Assembly: GCA_946811185.2 (NCBI GenBank)
Contig: OX328096.1
Span: forward strand, 72,105,345-72,169,344
Length of the DNA: 64,000 bases
From: Hippopus hippopus
Lineage: Eukaryota > Mollusca > Bivalvia > Cardiida > Cardiidae
Reading direction: 5' to 3'
Shown: positions 40,901 through 52,900 of the stretch, piece by piece
How the letters are laid out: each line of letters opens with the position of its first letter
Position numbering within the stretch: the stretch's first letter is position 1
Program-made: the position numbers and the translations under genes
The notes under the pieces: model-generated
What the model saw: only the letters and a program-made list of their open reading frames with translations
Told to the model about the DNA's origin: nothing
Databases searched by the model: none

Positions 40901-43900
40901 ATAAGTATGACATATACTTCCAACCAGATAATGGCAAAGTTGTCACAGAATCTGTGGTAAGTTTATCTATATGAATGATGCAAAGTTTTCTGCCTATTTC
41001 AAATCAAAAGCAATCAAAAGATGCACTGTATTCAAGCCTTTACCATATCATCTCAGATTTTAATCACTTTGCAATAGAAGATTGATAACCAGTGTTTTCC
41101 CTTTTTCCTACAATATTTTCAGCCCTTTCTGAGATAAATTCCTAGTTTTTGAGTCACACTGTCATATGCAAATGCTTTCAATATGTTTTCAATACGGTCA
41201 AGTCTGAAATTTTGTTTTCCGGTTAAGAGTTAACCTTTTACCAAACAATCCCAAGTTTTAAGGACCTTGAAAAGAAAGCTTTGGAAAATATTGTAGGAAA
41301 AGGAAGAAATGCTGTAAATTCCTTCAATATGGACAAGTCAAAAAGTTTGCAAAGTTGTAAAGGATTAAAGGTTAATCTTCTGTACCAGATCCTCTATAAG
41401 GGTGGAAGATGACTGACCAACCGACCGACTGGTCGGTCGGTCCATCTGTCGGTTGGTCGGTCCATCCGTCGGTCAGTCGGTAGACCTTACCTTGTCCGGA
41501 TGATAACTAGACACAGATTTGACCTAGGTTCGTCAAATTTGGCACAGACATGCGTCTCGGAGTGTAGATGATCCCTATTGATTTTGAGGTCAATCGGTCA
41601 AAGGTCAAGGTCACAGTGACTGTCAACATGTTGATATATAGACCAAACCTTGTCCGGATGATAACTAGACACAGATTTGACCTAGGTTCGTCAAATTTGG
41701 CACAGACATGCGTCTCGGAGTGTAGATGATCCCTATTGATTTTGAGGTCAATTGGTCAAAGGTCAAGGTCACAGTGACCATCAACATGTTGATATATAGA
41801 CCAAACCTTTTCCGGATGTTAACTAGACACAGAATTGACCTAGGTTCGTCAAATTTGGTACGGACATCCGTCTTGGAGTGTAGATGATCCGTATTGATTT
41901 CGACATCAATTAGTCAAAGGTCAAGGTCACAGTGACCGTCAACATGTTTATATAGAGACCAAACCTTGTCCGGATGATAACTAGACACAGAATTGACCTA
42001 GGTTCATTAAATTTGGCACAGACATTTGTCTTGGAGTGCAGATGATCCCTATCGATTTTGAGATTAATCCATCAAAGGTCAAGGTCACAGTGGCCTTCAA
42101 CTTAATGATATATAGACCAAACCTTGTCCAGATGATAACTACACACAGAATTGACCTAGGTCCTTCAAATTCTGTACAGGTAGTCATCGTGGAGTGTAAA
42201 TGATTCCTATCGATTTTAAGGTTAATCCGTGAAAGGTCAAGGTCACAGTGACCACCAGATGATTCAGGGCTCGCACTGCCGTTCGCCACTTGAGCCATTT
42301 GCTCAAAAAAAATTAAAGTGTCTCAAAAATCATCATATGTGGCTCAACTTGTGGCTCCAACATTTTATTCGCGTATTATCGGGGACGTAGTAAGCATCGA
42401 AGTCGACTGGGAAAAAGCGGAAGTCGAACGCGCGTGCCGAAAAGGAAATCGATAACCCAGTCTGTGTATCAGCGACTGTTTACAATCTTGTATGTATACA
42501 CACGGCGGTGTGTATAATTTTGTGAACTGTGGACAGATTATCACGTTTAACAATTGAAGTGGGCTATAAATCAAAAAGATGACATCGATATTTCCCAATC
42601 AATTCTTTTGATATCAGTTTATGAACTGTGCCACTTCCTGTATCAATTTGGCAGTAGGGGGGCATGACTGTTTTACAAACAGACATCTTGTTTCAGTTAT
42701 ATCGCGGCAGCCAGTGCACCTATCCATGCCTTCCTGGAGTCTCTTTTAACAGTATTCCATACATTATTCTTTCCAAGCTACTTGCTGCTTTCTAACGTAA
42801 CCATTGTCGAAACAATGGTCATTGGTGAGAGAGGAATGAATCCTGTCGCAATGACTATCATCAATCCTCGGAAAGAAATTGGCCAAGCCAGGGATAGAAC
42901 CAGTAACTCGCTGTTCTCAAGTCCTGTACGCTACTGACTAAGCTACCGGGATTCGGCAATGGTGGAAGAGATAACCTGTTCCATAGCAGTCCAGTGTTTT
43001 ACATTTCTGAAGAAAAACATATAGAGAAAATTGTGGGAAAAGTAGAATAATCTGTAATTAGAATGTCTCATCCAGTCAGATAGCTTGTCTTGGAATTTAG
43101 CATCATTAGAATGTTTGGGACTTAGGCCTGTAAACATTCTTTTTGTTGATCTTTGGGCTTCAAGCCTTAATATTTCCTGTACTATTACAGAGTTCCAGCA
43201 AGACACAGTACTACCTGCCTGTTACTGTTAAAGGTGTAACATACACTGTTTGGGGCCGGGCTGTCAACAACTTTGGACAGAGTGCTGAGACGACAAAGAT
43301 TCCAGTGTCGGTAACAAGTGGGTAGTTTATGCTTTGTTTTAACAGTAACTTAAAGTCCCTTTAGTGGAAAAGAAAAGTTTTCTAAATGATCATGTATAGG
43401 ATATTTGTTTTTTTTGGCGAAAGATTGAAATTTATTTCATCAAGTGAACATCACGAGTGGCGCAGCCCCTTTTTTGGCGGTACTTTCATCAAAGTAACTA
43501 GTGTGCGGGAACTACTGTTTCCTCCTTCAATTGAAGAGTTAATAAAAATAACATCGGTATTTTTTCACTGGTTGTAACCATGAAATATCAAACCATAGTC
43601 CACGATTATTTCTGTACAAACTACCAAAAAGCATGAAATGAAAAAATGATGTTCTAAGCATAGACAAACCTTCTTAGCTTAGCTGTTTTCGGAGAAAACA
43701 TCAACGTAATGTCATAGCTCTGTTGTTGACAGTGTTGTCATTGTCTCGCAAATACCTTGATGTTTTATGATATCTCTGGTCATTACTTAACATATATACT
43801 TCAAACTTGGACTTGTTGTTAACTATTAAAATGGGGACCCATACAACAAGGACAGGTAACCAAGAAGATATTTTGATACAGTTATGCCACTTTTTTGACA

Positions 43901-46900
43901 TGAGAAAATTTCAATGGAAGTCAATTTATTTCTTAAAGCAACTGCAGTGCAGGGTTGGCACCTCCATGCATTGTTCTGGTTGTGTTGTGGTGCCAGTATA
44001 TATTCCTGAAGCAACTGGTAACCAGCATTTTCTCCTTTTCCCAAAATGTTTTCTCATGCATTTTCTAAAGGGTTTGTTAAAAGTGCGGACTTTGCAGTAA
44101 AGGGTCCATTACTCTCTAAATATTCTAAATATTTATCTGTTTGTTCCATTCTATGTACCAGATCAAAGATGAATTACTACATAACACAATGAAAGAAATG
44201 ACTTTTTCCAATAAGTTTGGAAATATGTGAAAATACAGACAGATGACAAGGGGGGTTGGGGTGTGGGGTTGTTTGTCATGTACTGCAGAGAATACAGTTA
44301 GGCACCTTGTCTTACATATAACCAGTGCTCTTTGAAAAGGAGGTTTAAATCTTTGCTAAACGATAAATTTTGAGACAAGTCCAAATTGAAAGCATTTGCA
44401 GACGACATATTAAATTTAGTTGAAACGATGGTAATTGACTGTTAAAGTGTAGAAAACCTTGAGGGAAAAGGAGAAAATGCTGGTTACCAGCATTTTCTCC
44501 TTTTTCCCTCAAGGTTTTTCTAAAGGCTATTTCCTTGGGGTCATTAAAACTCGGGATTGTGTGGTAAAGAGTTAAGACATCTGCAAAAAGTATCGACCCA
44601 GGTCAGTCTGCGCAGTCCGCGCAGGCTGACCTGGGTCAAAACTTTCTGCTATGGGTCAATTTTCTGCATATGAAAGCATCATTCTACCTCAGGATTCTGC
44701 CAGTCATTAGACAAAACAGGTTTTATAGATCTTTAACCATGTGGTAACATGCTTGGTATAATGCATCACAGAAATGCATTAAACCCCTTTTGCCAGAGCA
44801 CTGCTCGTTCTTTTAGCTTAGAATGTGCGGTTTTCCAATGAAAAAAGGAAGGAGTACCTGTGGCAACAGGTCCACTGAAATGATTCTTGATTTAAGTCTG
44901 TACCCCACAATCCCGACTTTTAACGACCCTGAGAAAGAGGCCTATAGAAAACATTGTTGGAAAAGGAGAAAATGCTGGTAACCAGCATTTTCTCCTTTTC
45001 CCACAATATTTTCTACCCTATCAAAGTCAGAAATCATCATATTAACAAGATTTAATTTGTTGTCTGCAGATGCTTTGAATTTGGTCCAGTCCAAAGATTT
45101 GTCGTTTGGTAAAGAGTTAAAAGAAAATGAGCCACAATGTGGCAAAAGGGTGTGTAATGCATCTAAGTAATGTATTATACCAAACAATATATCAGATAAT
45201 TATAAATCAATAAAGTCTGTTTTGTTTAACAACCAAATGAGTCTTGATGTAGAATTGTCCTTTGACAGGCAAAAAGTTTACAGAAAGCAAAATGTTTCGA
45301 CTGGAAAAGCTGACACGGGCCAATACTTTATGCATATGCACCCTTGTCACGGAGCAAGGCTCAATTGTATTATTTGACCATGCTTACAGGTCTTGTGCCC
45401 AGGAAACCAACCAGATTTACAGCAGAGATTTTAGATGAAACAAGTGTAAGTTTGAGTTGGCAGGAGCCTACCTACAATAATGTCCAGATCATAGGCTATA
45501 AGATCATTTACTGGAAAACTTACAGTGGCAGGAGCACAGCTGTTGAGGTATGTACCTTGATATATTACAGGGGCATAACCGTTGGCTCAGAATCATTACA
45601 CACTCTGACGTAAGATAGCTTTTTCACCGATGGGCTACATAGTGCTATTTGTGGTATTTTTGTAGACAGTGTAGATCAAGATCAGACTAAATAGAATATG
45701 CAGTCTGATCTGAACTACACCGTCTGATACAGTGAGGTTTTTCATTAAAAAGAAATAGGACGAAATCACAATATTTGGCTTTTTGCTATCGGTTGGAAAC
45801 TTTAATGTAATGTGCAATTTTGGACTTAATTATGAAGACGTAGGTGTTCTATAAAGTGATGAAAGAAATGATTTGCCTGCTCCCATTGTAACATCAAGTG
45901 AGCTTTTGTGATCATGCTGTGTCCGTTGTGCATCATGCAGTCGTCAACAAGTACCTTATGTGTACTCTAAAAGCCACATTTTCAGTCTGATACTCGTGAA
46001 ACTTTGTCAGAGTGTTTGTCATGATAAAATCTTGGACATGTTTGAAATTGGGTTACATTAAGTCAAACAAAAAGGTCACTGGACCAAACTTTAGAAAAAT
46101 CCTGTTTGCACTCTAGAGGCCATAATTTAGGTTGAGTACGCATGAAAAATGGTCAAAATAATTTTCTTGATGATATCTCACACAAGTTTGAAATTTTGTC
46201 AGGTCAGGTCAAAAAGTAGGTCACTGTGCCAAATCTCAATGTGTAATATTTTCAGTCAGATTCTCATGAAGCTGGGTGAGAATGTTTGTCTTGAAGATAT
46301 CAAGTTTGAAATTGGGTCATGTCGGGTATAAAAGTAGGTCACTGGGCCAAATTTTGCAAAAGCCTTGTGTTCACTCTTGAAGCCATATTTTCAGCTTGAT
46401 ACTCATGAAAATCTGTCAGAATGTTTGTCTTGATGATATCACTGACAGAATTCAAAAAGTGGTCGAGTCAGTCAAAAAAGAAGGGTACTGAAACTCACAT
46501 GTTTTACATCATTACAACCAGGATCACTGTGCCAAATCTCACTGTGTAATATTTTTAGTCAGATTTTCATGAAGCTTGGTGAGAATGTTTTTCTTGAAGA
46601 TATCTCCGACAAGTTTGAAATTGGGTCATGTCGGGTATAAAAGTAGGTCACTTGGCCAAATTTTGCAAAAGCCTTGTGTTCAGTCTTGAAGCCATATTTA
46701 TACCCCCGCAAAATGAATGTTTTCGGGGGTATTGTGGAATCAGCCTGTCTGTCCGTCCGTCCGTGTGTCCTTCTGTCCGTGTGTCTGTCCGTGTGTCCGT
46801 CTGTGTACAAAATACTAGTAATTTTGTGTCGCGAACTCCTCCTACAGTTTTGCTGCTATTGTATTGAAAGTTTGTTGATACATTGATCGTATACTGAAGT

Positions 46901-49900
46901 TGTGCATGACGCAGTTTTCAATCATCTACTCCCTATGATTCAAGGGTAATCTCCCCTTGAACTTAGAAAACTTTTTGTGAAATTGCCTGTTTCTGTCAAA
47001 GCACTGGCTCCGGATTTTTTTTTTAAACGCTGGCAGATATTGAGCTGATTTTTGGTGTGTAAGTCAACCACCATGAGTTACAGATCAAGTTTGAGTTTCA
47101 TTCCAGTCCACTGATTTTTGACAAAATTACGGGCCTTGGACTTGGAAATTTTCACCAAAAAAAACAGTTTTCCGGACTTTTTTTTTAAACTCTGGCAGAT
47201 ATTGAGCTGATCTTTGGTATGCAAGTCAACCACCATGAGTTACAGATCAAGTTCGAGTTTCGTTCTGGTCCACTGATTTTTGACGAAATTGCGGGCCTTG
47301 GTCTTGGAAATTTTCAAGGGAAAAACAGTTTTCCAGATTTTTTTTCTAAACGCTGGCAGCTATTGAGCTGATTTTTGGTTTGCAAGTCAACCACCATGAG
47401 TTACAGATCAAATTCGACTTTCATTACAGTCCACTGATTTTTGACAAAATTTCTGGCCTTGGGCTTGGAAATTTTCACGGAAAAAACAGTTTTCTGGACT
47501 TTTTCTAAACGCTGGTAGATATTGAGCTGCTTTTTGGTGTGCAAGTCAACCACCATGAGTTACAGATCAAGTTCGAGTTTCATTCAGGTCCACTGATTTT
47601 TGACGAAATTACGGGCCTTGGACTTAGAAATTTTCACTTTTTTCTAAACTCTGGCAAATATTGACCTGATTTTCGCCAAATCCTCCTACAGTTTTGCTGC
47701 TATTGTATTGAAAGTTTCTTGATACATTAATCGTATAATGAAGTTGTGCAAGACGCAATTTTCAATCATCTACTCCCTATGATTCAAGGGTAATCTCCCC
47801 TTGAACTTAGAAAATTTTTTGTTAAATTGCCTGTTTCTGTCAAAGCGCTGGTGGGGGTATTAAGTCACATTCAGTGACAGCTCTAGTTTCAGCTTGATAC
47901 TTATGAAAATCTGTCAGAATGTTTGTCTTGATGATATTGCTGACAGAATTCAATAAGTGGTCAAGTAGGCCAAAAAGTAGGTCACTGACACTCACGTGCT
48001 ACATCATTTCGACCAGGATCTCTTCATTGTTTGTTTTCAGGCTGTGGCTACTAATGTATTACAAACCCGACTCGTAGAACTGGCACCAAACACAATGTAC
48101 AGTATTGTTGTTGTAGCCAGAAGTGCCGATGGTTATGGTGAGGAGACAGAGGTCAGGAAGGTCGTTACAGGAGAAAGTAGGGTTCTTTTTCATACGTTCA
48201 TCCATTATCTTTACACTTTACCATACAGTCAAAATGCAGACTTGTCAAAATTAAAAATACGGCTCTAAGTATGGAATTTGTCTTTGATAGGGTAGAAAAC
48301 AGTGTGGGAAAAGGAGAAAATGCTGGTAACCAGCATTTTCTCCTTTACCCACAATGTTTTCAAAAGGCCTCTTCCTCAAAGGTTATTTAAACACAGGATT
48401 ATGTGGTAAAAGGTTAACCCTTTACCATACCATTCCAAGTTTTGAAGAGCCTGAGGAAAATTCCTTTATGAAATATTGTGGTAAGGAAATTATAGAAAAC
48501 ATTGTGGGAAAAAGAGAAAATGCTGGTTACCAGCATTTTCTCCTTTTCCCATAATGTTTTATACCATTTCTAAGACAGAAATCATCTTTTGAGCTACAAT
48601 GAATTTTTGTCGTCTGCCAATTCTTTCAAATTGGACAGGTCTAAAGTTTTATCGTATGGGAAAGCGTCAAACCTTTACAAAACCATCCTGACTTGTCATG
48701 ACCCTCACAAAGAAGGCTTTTGAATACATTGTTGAAAAATGAGAAAATGCTGGTTATCAGCATTATATCTGTTTCCCATAATGTGTTTTGCACTTTGAAA
48801 GATAAATTTCATGTTTTGAGTTGCATTTATGTTTTTGCCAGATAATGCTATCAATTTTGTCAAGGCTACAATGTTGTCGTCTGTAAATGCTTTCAATTTA
48901 GACATAGCGTAAATTTTGTCTTCTGTTTAAGAATCACTACTCATTTACTACTTAGTTCTCACTTACACAAATTTTACATTTATGTATTGGGAGAAATTCA
49001 TGAAATTCCAGTTACCTTTCTGAGATAAAAGCTAAAGGCTGCATAAACTTTCAAAATTTTTTCACAAAATACAGAAAATAAAAGGTTGTTTAAGGGAATG
49101 GGTTTGTCAGTGGTTTTCATACTTGCTTTACTTAAAGATGATACTGTTTTTGGCTCACCTGAGCATGAAGTGCTCAAGGTGAGCTTTAGTGATCGTGTTG
49201 TGTTCGGGTTTACCCTTCACCACACAATCCCTTCTTTTAACAAACCTATTGAAAAAGCCATGTGAAAACATTGGGGGAAAAAGAAGATTCTGGCAAATGG
49301 CATTTTCTCCTTTTCTCACAATGTTTTTTACCCTACCAAGGACAAGTTCCTTCATTTGAACCATATTTAAATTGTTGTCTCCAAGTGGTTTGAATTTGGA
49401 CAATTCTGCATATTTTTGTTGATCGGTTAAGAATTGAGAAAGAGATGAAAAAGTGATCAAGAGGATAATGGATAAAATCATATTTATTTTACAGAGCCAC
49501 AAGTTGTTACCACAGGTCCTGGTGGTTATACTGATGATAACCAGGGTAAAGTTGGGCTTGCAGTGGGCATTGTGTTTGCTGTCATCTTTATGATAGCCAT
49601 CGGTGTTGTGGTCGTTCTCTTCTACAGGTATGTATGGCATGATAATTACAAGGCAATGAACCATTGCCCTGGCCGTGTGCTGGTCTCGAGGATGGTAGGT
49701 TGTGGGTTCAAACCCTGGCCAGGCCAGGTTACACCCTTAACTATGAATCATTTGTAGTATCTTAGTCCCATCCATAGTATTTAGAATAGCATAATACTAT
49801 TAATCAATATTTTTCTCCTTTTCTCACAATGTTTTCTATTTACCTTTTTAAGGATATTGTCAAGCACTTAACCCTTTACCATTGAATGCTGAGTTTTAAT

Positions 49901-52900
49901 GACCTTGATAAAGAAGGCTTTTGAAAACATTGTGGAAAAAGGAGAAAATGCTGGATTACTAGCATTTTCTCCTTTTCCTACAGTGTTCTCAACAGCCTTC
50001 TAGGACAGAATTGTTAAAGTTAAGGGTTGTGTTGTAAAGTGTTAAATGATGAACAAATGATGAGCACATGATGAACAAATTGAAATGGGGTTTATAGTGT
50101 GAAAAACTACATAGTGAAAATAACACTCTATAATTATCATGTTACTGAAACCTGTAATTGATTCAATATATGAGCCATGCTCTAGCAAAAGGGGGCTTAA
50201 TGCATCTCCATGATGCATGATTCTGAGCAAGTCGTCACAGTATTATACATCCCTAAAATCTGTTATGTATACCAAACTATTGAATCGTGAGGTCCAATGG
50301 TCCTTTGACATACAGAAAATTAACCAATAGCGAAAAGTTTCGGCCAAGGTCAGCCTGCGCGGACTGCGCAGGCTGACCTGGGTCAAAACTTTTCGCAAAT
50401 GCATTAAGCCTCTGTTTCACACAGCATGGCTCATATGTATGTACAGTTTATGTCTAATTTACCAGACTTGCCAGTTAACGAAACTTGAGTAAAACTTCAA
50501 AAGTACATGTAGTTACTGTTAATCTGAATACTTTAGCTCTCATGAAATATTGTCTTGATAACTATGATATTAGGATTGAGAAGTGTTGTACCTGGAGGTA
50601 AGGAATTTGCTTGCACAAAATGATCTCATTGGATTGAATTTTTCTATGTTTAATTTCAGGAGAAAATTACGGAGCAAACCTCCAGTTCCAATTGGAGACT
50701 CAGTGGCCTTTGAAAATCCTTCCTATGGAAATGTATGTAATATAAAAATGAGCCATGCACTTTAAAAAGGAAGGGTCTAATGCATCTGCAAAAAGTATCA
50801 ACCCAGGTCAGCCTGTGCAGTCCGCACAGGCTTACCTGAGTCGAAACTTTTTGCTTTTGGTAAATTTTCTGCTTGTACAAGAACTAGTCTTCTTCAGGAT
50901 TCAGCCAGTTGTTAGACATAATGGATTTTATGGATCCACAATCATGTAATGACTTACTTGGTATAATGGATCATGGAGATGCATCAAACCGCCTTTTGCC
51001 AGAGCATGGCTTAAATTCATTTAAGGAATGAAGAGAACTTTTTTTGTTTTCATGGAGGTATGAAAAAAAATCTAATCACACTGTATGAAGCCGCGAAGCG
51101 GTTCATACAAAAGTGTGATTAGGTTTTTTTTTTCATACCTCCATGAAAACAAAAAAAAATTCTCTTCATTCCTTATAATTCAATATCACAGACAACAAAT
51201 ATGCACTTAAATAATACTAACTGCTCTTTTTTTGTAAATCAGACATTACGTAATTATTTACCTTTCTTTTCATTGATATTTCATAGTGCGATAAAACTGC
51301 TCCTTCATGACGTAAAAATGACGTAATTCACGACGTCATTATAGTATTGAACATTTGCAGATTGAGTGAATTTATTATTAGAAGTTCAATACGCTAAAAT
51401 TAAGTTGAAAATAAGATTGTTTAAACCCAGCAGAGTAACAATGAGTTTTCAGCTCTCTCTTTGAATTTACTGTTGGATTTTTTTTTTTTTTTTTCAGTAT
51501 TCAGAAAAAATAAATTCAGCTAGCAATTTGAACTTCAGACTCGATATAAAGTCAGAACGAAAAACATTATGAAATCTCGTATACATGTTCAGCCAGTCAG
51601 AACTCGCCAATGTTCATGAAAAAAACATAATATTGAATTATTTACCAGAGAAAATACTCTTGTCTTTTCTTACTTGAATCAGAGTTATAAGTATTTGTTC
51701 ACTTAATGCAACTACTGAGTCATTTTCAATCAAACTTGTCACAAATAATGTTTTGTGATGGTGGTCTTATACCTGTGAATGTATAGGATAGAATGCTAGT
51801 GACCCTGAAAAAGGAGGCTTTTGAACCCATAGTGGGAAAATAGAAAACGCTAGTGACCAGTATTTTCTCCTTTTCAATGACAGATCTTATCATTTAAAGA
51901 ACATTTGCCACTTGCATATCGTTTCAATTTGGACAAGTCTGAAAGATTGTTGTCTGGTAAAGATTTACACACCTTTTGTATATTCTGTAAAAAAGCTTTA
52001 CACCTGAGCAGTGCTGAATTTATCCAATCCATGAGTATTATACCTGAAAAAGAGAACTTGGCATTTGTAAGACACATAACTGAGACCCACAAATTAATTT
52101 CATTTACCTGCTGGCTAAATACATGTTGCCACCTTCATCTTTTCTCTCTGTTTTTACCCAGTACCTCACAATCCCTAGCTTTAACGACCTTGAGGAAGAA
52201 TCCTTCTGAAAGCATTGTGGGAAAAGGAGAAAATGCTGGTAACCAGCATTTTCTCCTTTTTCCACAGTGTTGTCAACCCCTCAAAAGATAATTTCAATCC
52301 TTTGAGCCAGATTTAATTTATCGTGTGCAAATACTTTTGATTAACTCTTTACCAAACAATCCCTGGTTTTCACGACTCTGTGAAAGAAGCCTTTTGAAAA
52401 CATTGTGGGAAAAGGAGAAAATGCTGGTAACCAGCATTTTCTCCTTTTCCCACAATGTTTTCTTCCCCTCCCAAAACAAATTCAATTTTTGAGTCACTTT
52501 AATTTTGTCGTCTGCTAATGCTTTGAATTTGGAACAGTCTAAAATTTTGTCGTCTGGTAAAGAGTTAAGAGATGGCCAAAATATTGTTGTGTGGGAAAAA
52601 GCTAATCTCTGTCTGCCTTACATAGCTCTTGTAGCTATTTTTTACCTTAAATTGTTGCATTTCATAAATGTATATGTAACTTTAACACTTTGCAAAAACA
52701 ATAAAAATGTAGACTTGTTGGTTACCAGCTTTTTCTCTGTTTTCCACAATGTTTTCAAAAGGCTTTTTCCTCAGGGTCATTGAAACTATTTTTTTGTGTG
52801 TGTGTGTGGCAAAGGATTATATGGAAGTAAACTGAAAGTAGAATAAAATAACATACAAAAAATACTTAGTAGTATCACACTGCCTTTTATTTTCCAGAGG

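Noticed and set aside
46559..46886. Open frames rich in SVRPSVCPSV or TDGHTDRRT
   Set aside because: They arise from the GTCTGTCCGTCCGTGTGTCC simple block of the ATACCCCC element.
49155..49664. 169-codon open frame on the minus strand over exon 31
   Set aside because: It runs across a MITE and is antisense to the membrane exon; it has no domain.
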